Source: Heterocephalus glaber (Eukaryota > Chordata > Mammalia > Rodentia > Bathyergidae). Taken from it: a stretch of 64,000 nucleotides of DNA. The stretch spans positions 5,316,397 to 5,380,396 of the forward strand of contig NW_004624805.1 of the NCBI RefSeq assembly GCF_000247695.1, written 5' to 3'. The position numbers and the translations under genes are program-made. Position 1 is the stretch's first letter. Every line of letters begins with the position of its first letter. Below are positions 13,481 through 25,170 of this stretch, piece after piece. The notes beneath the pieces were generated by a model that saw nothing but the letters and a program-made list of their open reading frames with translations, made no database searches and was not told where the DNA came from.

Positions 13481-14791
13481 GTCTCATCCCAGAAAGCAGG
13501 GCAAGCTCATCTGCTTTAGCAAACAGACTGTCAAGAATCCCCCAGATGTGTTCATCACTTACAAGTGCGTAGCCCTTGGACTGTGGCTCGGATGACCAGG
13601 AGTCTCTCGCTGCTGTTCAGGCTCATCGACCATCAGCAGATTTATTAATAAAAGACCTCTGTGTAGCAGAATCGTTGCAACCTAAATTGAAAGGCATTCT
13701 TCCCCCATTAAAATATACCATGTATGCAGTACCAGTTTTTATGTCCTTGCAGAAGTTTTCATCTCCATTAACAGAATTTCAAATGCATTTCTGGATTTGG
13801 CTTTTATTCCCAGTTGCCTCCTATTGTAAGGACTATGGCATCGGTACATGGGGAAGGGGCTGTGTGTGCAGGTTCTGTGTGGGGGGCTCTCAGAGTCCTT
13901 GCATGGGTCTGGAGTGCTGAGGGGAGCCGTCCTGTCACTCAGAATAGTTTTTGCTTCCACACTGTCCTCGTCTGCTTTTATTGATTACAGCTGTAATTCA
14001 GCATCTTGGGTGCAAGAACGGAATGTGATTGCTGGACAAAAATAAAACCTTGTAAATCTGCTTTAATGAGCGCATTCCTGTCATAGTCACTGAGGAATCC
14101 TTGCATTTAAAAGGCTGTTTGGGGAAGCATTAATCCTGGAAAGAACTGGAGGCCAGGCAGCCACTCTTCTCTGGACCTGCCCTGGTCTAACCAGGTGACA
14201 CAGCTCAGTGGATCCATGTCCCAACTTCTGCAGCTCGGGGTATTTGAATAAAAGCATGTTTCTTGCCACCACCACCATTTGAACAAGTTCAACTTCACAG
14301 ATGACCAGGCACAATTGTTCAGTATTCTGCAGCAGAAACGAGCTGAGTGGAACTTCTCTTTACACGGGAGGGCTGGGGCAGTGGGCGAAGCCCTCAGGGG
14401 TGCATCCTCTATCTGCAAAATCAGCCTCTGGCTCCCTCCCTGCCACATTGCTACAGGATTCAAGGTGGAAATGCAGGCGAAAGAACTGTCCACTATGGAA
14501 AGCTTCACTAGTGTAAGACACAAGTATATTTCTATGTGTAAGTGTGTTTATAGCTCCTTTTCATGAAACTCAGAACCAGGGGACTTTCTTCTTAAGCAAA
14601 AGGATATACAAGTAGTAATTTTAAAGAGAGTAAAATGTAGCCTCAGCTTAGACACATTAACCTAAGCACATTTTTAAAGGACTATTTAGAACAGTTAGCA
14701 ATCAAGTAAGATTAAACAGCTTTCTTAAAAAGTTGTGACTACTCACTGACAATGTCAATTAATACTTTATTTTCTCAACATTCATCTAGTC

Positions 14792-14969
14792 CAGTGGTGG
14801 GAACCTATGGCATGAGTGTTGTTTTTCTTTTAGGACAAAAGATGTTAATGTATGAGTTGTTTTTCTAAACTAAAACCTCAGTATTCAGGTTTGATTGCAG
14901 CGTTGGCACTTTAGATAAATAAGTGGGTTTTGTGTTGCAGTTTGGTCTCTGAAAGGTTCACCCTCACTG
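14792..14969 (+). mobile_element. hAT-type MITE with 8-bp target duplication
   Basis: The element starts CAGTGGTGGGAACCTATGGC and ends GAAAGGTTCACCCTCACTG, so its ends are short imperfect inverted repeats of the form CAGTGRKGG..AACCT. It is flanked by ATCTAGTC (14784-14791) and CTCTAGTC (14970-14977), an 8-bp duplication with one mismatch, as hAT transposases make. At 178 bp it has no coding capacity and is non-autonomous. Confidence 0.75.
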
Positions 14970-15989
14970 CTCTAGTCTCCTCCTGGAATCCAGCAGGAAA
15001 GAGTGTGTCAGGGCATGTCGATACCGTCCCTGAAGGGGAAGGAAGATAAAGGATTCCAGAATCGGCTGTGTATTTATAGCCAGTTACATGCTGCTGAATA
15101 ATATAGTTTTTAATTGTACGGACCGTGTCTCTTTTTTAAAGAATATTCCTAATTCACACGTGTTCAAGGTCAGCATTTTTAAATGTGATCCTGCATCCTG
15201 TTCATATCACAGGTGGACTCAAAATAGCATTTTCTAGGTGATCTCCAGTTTTGTTGCAGTCATTGGCCACAGCAGAATTGAATGTTGGCATCAGACATTG
15301 CATATATTGAAAATGGATGCTCCCCCACAATGAATGTTTTTCATTTGTTTTTCATTAAATCTCATGTTTGCATAATGGTTTAGAGGCATCATTTAAAATT
15401 TTCAAAGTAAAAACTACTAATTTTTCTCCCCTGCCCATATGTTACAGACACACTGAAAAGAAATTCTTTTGGCAGAGCCTTTCAATATTTCATCCTTATG
15501 CACATGCCCTCTGCTTTTTCCTAGCTAATAGTTCATCAAGATATTTACTTAGCCTAAAATCTAGAATTGATGACATTTTAATGATATAGGGGAATATTGT
15601 AGTCAAATGCAAAACAGATTTATATACTGTCAACTTCAACTAGATCCAATTCTGCAGCAGAATTAAGAGAGACATGTTCCTAAAAATAATTCTGCAGAAG
15701 CCATAAGCAGAACATGTTGTCATTGTTATTAGTCATTTTTTCAAAGCTCCTGTGTGTGGTACAAAACTTTGCTGAATAAGTTTTACCATTCGTTAAGTCT
15801 GCATACTAGTTCCACGATGGTTGGGAAAACTGAGCTAGGATAGGACACAAATGACGTACCTGCCCTGCCCAAATGAGAGATCTTGGATTTATGCCCCACC
15901 TCCTAGAGTCCCAAGCCCGCAGCCTCACCTGTGGTGGCTTTGGCTGTCAAACATGGGACACAGTTCTGCATCCACCAAGCCGTTCTCCA

Positions 15990-16160
15990 TTTTTTTGTAT
16001 TATGGGTGGAATCCAGAGCTTCTCACTGAGCTACATCCCCAGCCCTTTTTTATTTTGAGACAGGGTCTCCATAAATTGCCTAAGCTGGCTTTGAACTTGG
16101 AATCCTCCTCCTTCAGCCTCCCAGAGTGCTGGGATTATAGGAGTGCACTACCATGCCTGC
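15990..16160 (-). mobile_element. B1-ID dimeric SINE
   Basis: On the minus strand: a B1 half (CTATAATCCCAGCACTCTGG, GGAGGCTGAAGGAGGAGGAT) followed by ACCCTGTCTCAAAATAAAAA and an ID half (GGGCTGGGGATGTAGCTCAG). It is well preserved. Confidence 0.85.
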
Positions 16161-17707
16161 TTAAATAGCTCATTTTAAAAATTCTTTGTGCTTGTTTATA
16201 CCACTGGATAAGAGTTTGGGCAAAGTTTCCTCCCCCAGCCACCAGGCACCAACGTGAGTAGTAGTTGTGTTAAAGCCATACTGTAAGAGGCCGTAATGCA
16301 CATATGCACCATTTCTGCGACATGTTCCTGGTCCAGTGCTCTGTGGCATCCAGGCGCCCATGCCGTCGGAGGCTTGTAGTTGTAGGGGCCACAAGTAGCC
16401 AGCAGCTGGGCTTTTAGTGTTTTGTGAGAACTCTTCAGCTGTGCTGCAAGGTAGTGAGAGCAGACTTGCTTCAGTAACGCTAGGCTATAACGAGAGCCTT
16501 TAAGCAATGCCTTTCCATGTGCTGTAACTCACAGCCTACAGTTAGACACCTTTGAACAATCGCTTTCGAGTCCAGATATGTTATAAGGTTATGACTTGAA
16601 AACGTCAAGTCACAGTGTCTTTGTGACCTGAGTTTAAGCCATCCCTGAGCACAAAGCTAGCTTCCCGGGTCCCCGCTTAATATCTTGCTTCCAGTGGCCT
16701 TTTTTAGAGAGCCTGCGAATACCTGAGCATTCTGTTTCGATAGCATTTGTACTGTAATTGTGGGCACTGGATACCGGCCCCTGGTGTTTTAGAGCAAGCC
16801 AGGTGTCAAGGTGTTGCGCCATCCACAGACACAGTTAAAACTGAGATGTCACTTAGCACAGCCTTCCTTATGACTGTGGCTCCCTGAAATACATCACATC
16901 AAGGCAGTGAGGCTTGTTTTGTGTTGTTATTGGTTTCCTGTTTTTTTTTTTAAATTTTATGACGTACAAGGTCAGATTGTAGAGTATCCTAGGATGCAGC
17001 TAAAAGCCAGAGACTTTCTCAGATGCATTCTGTCTGGAAATGGATCGCAACCACTGAAGCTGGAAAATGTGTCAGGTGGCTCCCTGCGAGCGAGGCTGTG
17101 ATGCTGTCCCCACCCCACTGAGCTGCAGTTCTGGGCTTGCTGTGCGCGCTGATGCTGACCATCACAGAAAAGTGGCAGATTTGTATTGGGGGTAAAGATT
17201 TTGGGAAACACTGCATGTTCCTCTAGCTACCCTTTAGTGCTGGCACCTTCTGGGGCAGCCCTAGCTGCTTTGGGGACCCACTTGGCTGCATAGCAGGTGT
17301 GTGGGCCATCCTAGTCAGGCCTGCACAGCATTTGAGCTGATTATGCTACCTGTCCATTTGCAGAGTCCCTGTCTGAGTCATGAGCCACTGTGGGCTGGGA
17401 GAGCCTGTGAGTGAGAACTGGCCTCAGACGCGGTGTTAGAAGTGGTGTGACCTGATTCAATTTTAGGAACTGTGGGCTGCGAGTTACAGCACATCGAAAA
17501 AAGTGCTTCAGTATTGCATTATTGGTGTAATAGTAGGACTGACTCAGAGGCTCACTTCTGAAATCTTTGTAAGGAGATGCGGCTTTGTGCTGTGGCAGCT
17601 ACCTTAGGTGAGGCTGCCCTCTTACCCTGCATTTCCTTGCTGCAGAATTGTTACCGTGGCTGCCAGTCAGTGACTCCTTTGAGGTTACTGCTGGTGTCTG
17701 GCTTTGG

Positions 17708-17727
17708 GTGTGTGTGTGTGTGTGTAA
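17708..17727 (+). repeat. (TG)n microsatellite
   Basis: About nine TG units, followed at once by alternating CACA/GTGTACAC sequence (to about 17757). The whole is a short alternating purine-pyrimidine stretch. Confidence 0.85.
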
Positions 17728-18044
17728 TCACACATGTGTACACGTGCACACAGGTGCCTGCCTATAGAAAAGTCTAAAAGGAATCCCGTTACTGGAGAGG
17801 ATCCTCGCAGTATCATTGTCCCAAATAAGCAGTTATGAGCACTGCAGATTCTGTGAAAATTTGAAAAGCAGTTGAAACAGTCCTTTCTGCCTCAGTCAGT
17901 AAAGTTATTAATATTCTGACTGATGCATTACCTTCCTGATACCTTGCTGTCATCATGGTTGGGAATAATAGAATCACCACAATAACGGAGCTTTGGAAAA
18001 CGGGACCAGGGCAGTTCTCTGTGTGTTTTTTATTCACTGAATAT

Positions 18045-18895
18045 TGGTAGAGTATGCACTTTGTGCCAGGAGATGCTGTAGGTTGCAAAACATGATAAAA
18101 TTTTGCCTCTGTGGAGCAGGGGAGACAGAGTCCAGACACATAATAAGTAAGCAAATGCTGCTGTCTGATGGAGGTGCTGGAGGCTGTAGAAAAAAATGAA
18201 GCAGTTTGGACAGCTGAGGGTTCCAAGGGAGGGTTTGGTTGGTGGGCAGGTGACAGCTGGGCAAAGACTTGCAGGAGCCAGGGAGCCAGGGTAGCAGGTG
18301 TTTGGGGGAAGTGCACTGCAGGCTGGGGATGGAGGGCAGGGAGGCAGCTGGGGAGGAGAGAAGAGAAAAGCACTGTGACGGAGAAAGTGGGCCAGTGTGC
18401 GCGACCGGACTTTGAGTTGGCTCTGGGAGGAATGCGGGGCCAGTGAGATTTTTAGCAGAGGCAAATTGGGATCTGACTTAGATGTGGAAAAGCCACCATG
18501 AAAAAGCACTTCACATGCTTTGCTCTGCTGAGAGTGGGCTGTAGGGGCAGTGGTGGACAGGGGAGACCTTTAGGATGCTTCTGTAAGTGACCCAGTGACC
18601 TCGTCGGCATGTGTTGCAGGCCAGGATGGTTTCCAGAGAGACAGGGAGATGTGGCAGGACTCTTGCTGTATTTTGAGGGGCCCTAGTGTCGTTGGCAGCT
18701 TGGACACGGACCAGGAAGGAAGAGAGAAGGGTCCAGGATGAAGCCACAGTGTTTGCCCCGAGCAACTGGAAGAGTGGAGTTGCTGATAACTGAGATGGGG
18801 GAGACTGGGCTGGAGCCACCTTCAGGATTTCATTCTTGGATGTGCTGAGTCCGAAATACCTGGGTAACGTCCAAGTAGAAAGTCTGAGTAGACAG
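18045..18895 (+). mobile_element. LINE L2 3' region, long remnant
   Basis: Successive blocks match the L2 3' end: TATGCACTTTGTGCCAGG, GGGGAGACAGAGTCCAGACA, CAAAGACTTGCAGGAGCC, TTTTAGCAGAGGCAAATTGG, GATCTGACTTAGATGTGG, AACTGAGATGGGGGAGACTG and TTGGATGTGCTGAGTCCGAA. The minus-strand open frames here are chance frames through this repeat. Confidence 0.75.
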
Positions 18896-18899
18896 GCAG

Positions 18900-19012
18900 A
18901 CTTGGCATAGAATTCTATGCTGTATGGGGTACAGGTGCGAATTCCCTGTAATGAACCACTATGTATATCTAAAATGTACCAATAAATGTATTACTTCAAA
19001 AACAAAGAATTC
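18900..19012 (+). mobile_element. Short truncated L1 3' end inside L2
   Basis: A 110-base segment, ending CCAATAAATGTATTACTTCA AAAACAAAG, interrupts the L2 match. AGAATTC flanks it on both sides (about 18909 and 19007), suggesting a 5'-truncated insertion. The L1 assignment rests on the AATAAA-like A-rich end and is tentative. Confidence 0.45.
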
Positions 19013-19344
19013 CAGGCTGTGGATTGAAGGTGGACGTGGGAGCAGGTGGTGGTTGTAACTGAAGGATCGGCTTTGGAAGGATCAGGTGTCTTCCATACGA
19101 AAGGGGAGAAAGCAGAGTAATTCAGTGCAGATGTTTTGGGCGGTGGGAGCCTGGAAAATCCCTTGGCTAGTTTTGATTTTCTCCCTGAAGGCACAAATCA
19201 GGTCTTCTGCCCAGGATCTCAGAAAATACAACCTGGAGGAGAGAAGGGAAGTGGGTGTCAGCAGGACTCAGAAAGTAAACAAACTAGGAAAACAGAAAGC
19301 AGTGGCCAGGCTGCACCAGAGGCCAGGAATTCAAAGTGAGGCCA

Positions 19345-19465
19345 CCCACGTGCAGTGATGCACGCCTACAGTCCCAGCACTCAGGAGGCTGATGCAGGAG
19401 GTCGCCTGAGCCCAGGCTGTCAAAGCTACCCTGGGCAACATAGCCAGACCCCATCTCGATGTACA
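19345..19465 (+). mobile_element. B1 SINE monomer
   Basis: The 7SL-derived blocks CACGCCTACAGTCCCAGCAC, AGGAGGCTGATGCAGGAGG and CTACCCTGGGCAACATAGCC, then AGACCCCATCTC, are in sense order. Confidence 0.75.
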
Positions 19466-20104
19466 TAAACATTGGCCAGTCAGCATGCCCCTGTGTCTCT
19501 GCCTGGTGGCCAGCTGCATGAGCAGGCACCGAGCAGGTGGATTTGGCTCTGCCTGGGGTCACAGCCTTGCCAAGTGACTAGACGAGGGAGAGTAGTAACG
19601 CTACGGAAGGGAGCAATTATGAGCGTTTCTGTGGAGTTGAAACTGCGCAAGGGAGCAAGAGAGAGCATCAGGTTGGCAGGAGCAGGGTAAAGATGATGGG
19701 CCGCGGGTCGCAGTGGAGCTGGAGGATTATTGGAGTCTGAGAGCTTGAAGGAAGGGGCCAGAAAGATTGCCGAGGGGAGGAGCGAGGTGGGTGCCTGGGG
19801 TAAGATTGTGGAGGGGCTGCCGTTACTGGTAAGGACGAGGTCAAGGCTGTGATCGGAGACTGCACAGATGCTGAGGGCAGAAGTGGGGCAGAGCCACCGG
19901 AGGGTCTGAGAGGCCCTCCACTCAAGGGCCTGCGTCCAGCACGGGCCACTCATCCCCACACGTGCTGCAGTCACTAAGCGGGAAGGCCGGATGTGTCGGA
20001 GTGGATGACAGTGAGTGTGGAGCAAGAGGTGAGTGACAGGGGAAGTGACCTGGAGTCCAGGGCAGGACGGTGGCGCTAGCAGCTGGCAGCGTCCTCCAGA
20101 TCTG

Positions 20105-20310
20105 ACTCTTGACAGCACAGGTGGTGGAGCCAACACGGGCTCATCTCAGACCTTAGCTCTACCACCCACCCGACGAGTCACTGACCTCAGTTTCCTCACC
20201 TGCTGAGTGGAGGTGGTGATAGTATGTCCCTCAAAAGCTGGGCAGTTCTGAGGGTAACAAGATGCCAAGCCAGCCCCTGGCACATAGCAGCTACTCAGCA
20301 TGCCAGCGAG
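20105..20310 (+). mobile_element. MIR SINE
   Basis: ACCTTAGCTCTACCACCCAC, GTCACTGACCTCAGTTTCCT, ACCTGCTGAGTGGAGGTGG and CCCTGGCACATAGCAGCTAC follow the sense order of MIR. Confidence 0.75.
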
Positions 20311-20943
20311 TCACTCCTGCACTCGAAATCTCCATGTGGAGCCGGGTGCACTTTTTTTCCTGGTCTTCCAGGGAATGTGAAGATGGATTCGAGAAGGACC
20401 AGTCTCCCAGAAGGACAGCTAGAAAGCCATCCCAACAGCTCAGCAGCAAGGAAGCCATCCTGTTTGGTAGCAGTGGGGATGAAGCTGAAAGAAAAGACCA
20501 AGAATGTTTAAGAGCAAAAATAGAGTTTAAAACTGAAGTGAATGTTGAGTAGGAGTTACAGATGACGTCCCAGTTTCAGGCTTTGGAAATCAGGGAGATG
20601 AGATGAAAAGCCTGGCGTGAAGCTTCTAATAGTTCATGGCAAAGAGCTGCTTCATTAATTGATTGGATTTCCATCGGGCTTGGCAGGAGTCAGATCCTGG
20701 GCCTGTGTTGTTATCCTCTGTGGCATTCACAGTCAGCCATTCCATAGTATCTAGAGCTGTAGATGAATCATAACACCAGGTAGTGTTCTACAAGCACCAA
20801 GATTACAATGCCAGCCAGTGGCTCCTCACTCAGTAAATTTCATTTCTCGTACGCTGTGCGCCCCAGTCCACTTTGCTTTTAATGATCCTGTGTGTGTGAG
20901 TGTTTGGTCGTGCCATTTGGCTCGCATGATTTGATGGTTTCTT

Positions 20944-21033
20944 TTCTTTTTTTTTTGGTACTGGGGATCAAACTCGGGTCCTTTTGCTTGCAAGGCAGGC
21001 AGCGGAACCACTGACCTAAATCCCCGGCCCAAG
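20944..21033 (-). mobile_element. ID SINE with exact 14-bp target duplication
   Basis: Minus strand: GGGCCGGGGATTTAGGTCAG, TGGTTCCGCTGCCTGCCTTG, GACCCGAGTTTGATCCCCAG, TACC and an A tail. TTTGATGGTTTCTT occurs at 20930-20943 and again at 21034-21047, a perfect target-site duplication. The A box has one change (TTAGGTCAG) and the B box is GTTTGATCC. Confidence 0.92.
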
Positions 21034-21636
21034 TTTGATGGTTTCTTAATTGAACTTGCTTTCCTTAGCCAAAGAATTGAAAATGGATTGTGTTTCATTA
21101 TGACTTTCAGCACCATACAAATGTCATCTACATACGGTCATTGTGTGTTCACTCATTTTCTAAGTTATTTAAATGTTTTTGAAATGCCTGGGACTTCAAA
21201 TTGAGGAGATCGAATCTCAAGTTTCTCTAAGAGTCCAGATTGAGCCCCCTGAGGTGGGTAACGTCCTGGATGGCAGGGATTCTCTTGAGCAATTGTAGAC
21301 AAACTCCCTGATTACTTGTGAGAAACATCTTAGAGCCATGTTTGTGACCTGTGCCACCAAGCACAGAGAGGGTCATGGCCGGGACTTGTGTGCTCACCAT
21401 TTTATTCCTTTCCTTGGCTGTATTTTTCTGGCTAATATCAGAGGTGCTTTATCAGTCTGTGGTCTCTGCATCCTTTGCAGCTGCCTGCTGGCATTGGGTT
21501 GACCCTAAGGAGCAGTTCTTGATTGGTGGATTTGGGCATTTGGACGGGTTTTCATGAGCATTTGCTAAATAACCGTGAAGGAAAACTGTGAGCCTGAGCA
21601 TCTGCTTAGCTCGAGGTGCCTTCACCTGTCATATTA

Positions 21637-21800
21637 ATGATAATAATGGCTAGCATTTGTCAGGTGCTTTGTCTGTGCGACTGATTGTTTTTTTAGATGT
21701 TATCTTAGTCTTCCTAATGATCCTGTGAGTCAGGTGCAGTTCTTATGCCCATTTTATAGCTGCGAGTTCTGGAGATACAGTATCTTATTTGGATTCATGG
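21637..21800 (-). mobile_element. MIR SINE, antisense
   Basis: TGATAATAATGGCTAGCATT, TGTCAGGTGCTTTG, CTTCCTAATGATCCTGTGAG and GCCCATTTTATAGCTGCGAG give the antisense MIR order. Confidence 0.75.
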
Positions 21801-23517
21801 AGCGAGAAGCAGAGCAGGATCTTCATTCCTACCCTGCATCGCGCCATCCCAAGTGACAGCACCAGGAGAAGCTGGTGACTCCCAGCTGCCTGGCAGCACC
21901 AGCCCTCTCTGTGCCACTCAGTCCTGGTCACCAAACCCCGGTGCCCTGGCAGCCCGGCAGTTCTAATCCCAAGGGTTGTGGGCGAACACGCTTGGCATCT
22001 TTTTTTAAGAAATAAATTAAATATCTGGAGCCTGCAATGCCCCTTCCGCCCCCTGGGCCCTCCATGGCTGTGGGGTTGAGAGACACCTGGCCGCTTGCTG
22101 AGATTGCAGGGAAAGGAAGGCTACGCCAATTCTGACTGAAATTCCGCTGTGGGCACCTTGGGGAACTGCGCAGGGCAGGAGCCTGAGCCAGCAAAGGCTG
22201 TGGCTCCTCTTGTTGAGACTTGGCTCTGGTTGGGACTGCCTGGAGCACAGCCAGGTCTGCACCGATTCCTGAAGTGTGTCCTTTTGTGTCCAGAGATTTC
22301 CGCCATGGTGCCGGGTGCAGGACTTCCTGGAGCCTGTGTGCTCCGAGCAGCCCAGGAGTTTCTTCTCTGAAGAGGAGGACCCTGACCCCCCTCCTGTCCT
22401 CCCGTCCCCGCCCCACGGTAACAGCCCAGCCTTGTTCTCTGCCCTTTCCACCTCCACCACCTCGCCCTCTGTGCCCCCAAGCGGGGAACAAGGAGAGAAT
22501 GGGCTGCAAGTGACCTCAACCCAGGAGACTCAGTCTGACTGCAGAAGGGGTAAACACCGTGTGTGTTAAGTTGGGTCATTTTATTTATTCCTATAATTGC
22601 CATGTTCAGGTAAAAGTAATGCTATTTATTAATTTGTAAGCAATGCATTTTTAGAGCCAAAACTACAACTTACATCATTATGGTTTTTAGTATTTTCTAA
22701 GTAAGGATTTGAATTTTACAACTTGGAAAAGTATTTAAATACAAACCTGACAAAGAATGCATGAAAAATAAGAAAATCCATCTCACATGCTTATGTAGAA
22801 CACCTGCTGTATGCATTTACTTGGATATGTCCACAAGGTTTGATTCCAGACCTACTCTGTTCTGCCCTGAGTATTTTCTCTTCGTTGTCGTCCTTCTTCT
22901 GATGAATAGCGTATCACCCACCTGGCCTTCCGTGCTAGAGTAGCAGGCATTTGTGTTTGCTTGAGATCCCTTTGCCTGCAAATGTGAAAGCCTGTCAGGA
23001 ACTGGCCTTCCACCAGCTGCACTGAGCATCTGCCTAGGCACAGACCATTCCCGAAGAGGATGAGCCACTGTGTTCTTCTCTTAGAAGCATTTTCTCCTCC
23101 TCCTCACCCTCTGCACCACTCCCTTCTCTATGTTTGCTGGTTCATTTTCTGTTTCCATTAAGCAGTCGGACCATGCCTGTGGTTTGCTGCAAGGTCAATT
23201 CATTCTAGCTTAGTGCTGAAGAGAACAGCAGCTGTTTTTGGCCAGTTCAAGTAGGAGCAGCTGCAGGTGCACTTACCTCTGTCTGGTTTAAGGTACAAGG
23301 GCCGGGGCTGGACCCAGATGCCTCACACTCTCCCTGAAGGTTCTCCTTGAGCCCTCTTCCTCCCCTATCCCAAACCCCATCACCTACCCAGTTCTGCTAC
23401 TTCTTCAGGGTCTTTTCTTCCCTGTTGCTCCTTGGGCTGATCTCCACTCATCCTTCTGTTGGCCTGGGGCAGCAGCCTCTGAATGGTTTCCGTAGCTTCA
23501 TCTTCTTCCCCCTACCC

Positions 23518-23597
23518 TAGTGATGGCAAATCTTTTAGGGCTTCCAATGATACAGACAGCCCGCTGCAGCACACATGCTATAGGTTCTCTGCCACTG
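23518..23597 (-). mobile_element. Probable relic of the same hAT MITE family
   Basis: The segment starts TAGTGATGGCAAATCTTTTA and ends TATAGGTTCTCTGCCACTG. On the minus strand the ends resemble the element at 14792 (CAGTGGCAGAGAACCTATAG against CAGTGGTGGGAACCTATGGC). It is internally deleted to 80 bp and any target duplication is degraded. Confidence 0.5.
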
Positions 23598-23989
23598 CTC
23601 TATTCTTTACACCAGAATGACTGTTCTAAAACAGAAATCTGAACATGGAATGTGTCCATGTGATGTGCTGCATCTTCTGTCGCCTGTGAAATCATCTCAA
23701 GTCAAAGCCCTTCCTGACCTTCAGGCCCTGCTGTCTAGCAGGAGCTCCAAGGCTTTGATGTCCCCCTCCACTTCCTCTTGCTTTCTCTGCCCCGTTCCTG
23801 GGTTTGGGGCTGGAATCTCTCCTCGTCTTGGCTAAGACACCTGGCCTTTGTGCTACCCCTCACCAGTCTGGCACAGTACACCTGTTGTTGACCTTTTATG
23901 TCGTAAATCCTTATTTGTACAGTGGTTGAAGATTACCAATAATTATGACTTGTTGCCAGATCCTGAGCTTTCTCACAAGGAGATATGAG

Positions 23990-25170
23990 CTACAAGATAA
24001 GCGCAAATAAATAAGAAATACACTCAGTGGGTTTTGTAATATCTAAAATAAGAGAACACCTGAAGTTTATTGAACTCACGAGACTAATACTCTACACACC
24101 AAAACAAACTGTGGATGGATTAAATTTAAAAATACTTAATAAATATGGGTCAATAAATTAACACAACTTAGGACAAATTAGTAGAATTTCTAAGTAAAAT
24201 AATTTATGAATTAATGTGAAGTTGACAGTCAAATCTCAAAATCTTCAGGAAGAAATACTGTATTTGAAAGACAGAAAGCCCGTTCTAGAGATAAGAACTG
24301 TGGAGGAATATGTGCATATATCTAATCATCCAATTTTTTAAAAACTATAGATGACAAAAAAAACTATAGATGACAGAACATGGAAAATATAATTAGAAGA
24401 TAACCATCAAACTGTGAAAAATATTTCAAAAACTATAATAGACTTTAGGATTAATGCCTTCTCAAGCTAAATGCTCATATTAATTTCTATGAAAAAGAAG
24501 ATATTTTTACCAAATGTAGTTAGTGAACAAGGAATTTGAAGACTCACACAGGTGAATTAATAATGACTAACAAACATTTAAAATGTTCACAAAAATGTTC
24601 AAACTCACTATTAAATGCAAATTAAAGTGTGTGTGTTTGTGTGTATGTGTGTAGCCTATCAAATGGATAAAGATTAAAATTACAGATCAAACTTTTGGAG
24701 GGAATGAAAATGAATATTTTCTTGTCTCCCACTATTTTATCCAGTGCTGTAATTTTTTTCCTAGGAATGGAACCCAAAGGCCTAAAATGCAGACAAAGAT
24801 ATTTAGATCAAGTTGTTCTGTTCATTGCTATTATACTCACAAAATTATCTATAAGGAGTATATTGTTAAAAATAAATTAGTGTATACTCACACTTAATAT
24901 TATGCCAGCATCAAGATTATTTTATGAATTATCTTTATGAATGTTAGAACACATTATAATTTAATGTTTCCTGAAAAACTCAAAATAATATATACATATA
25001 CATTATATAAATTTGATCTCAGTGTAAAGAAAAAAGACTGAGAAAATGGCAAAATGTAATTGTGGGTACTGTTGGGTGGTGGTGTTTTAGGTGACATTTC
25101 AAAGTTCTTTGTGTTTTGTATAGATTCTGTATTATCTATACTGAGCATTTAGTATTTGTAATTAGAAAAA
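23990..25170 (+). mobile_element. AT-rich L1/HAL1-like remnant, sense
   Basis: Long A-rich sequence including AATGACTAACAAACATTTAA, TCAAACTCACTATTAAATGC AAATTAAA and, at the end, TGGTGGTGTTTTAGGTGACA. These resemble the 3' ORF2 and 3' UTR parts of old L1 elements. Many stops break it and no protein is encoded. Borders are approximate. Confidence 0.55.

Noticed and set aside
17813..18509. Overlapping minus-strand open frames of 186 and 159 codons
   Set aside because: They are antisense frames through the L2 3' region and have no protein resemblance.
19480..20136. 218-codon minus-strand open frame
   Set aside because: Pro/Ser/Leu-rich chance frame through GC-rich, probably ancient repeat sequence. 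No domain and no conserved-looking start.
22121..22603. Overlapping open frames on both strands in a GC-richer patch
   Set aside because: Several frames are open at once, which points to composition rather than coding. There is no splice or family evidence and no dense CpG cluster.
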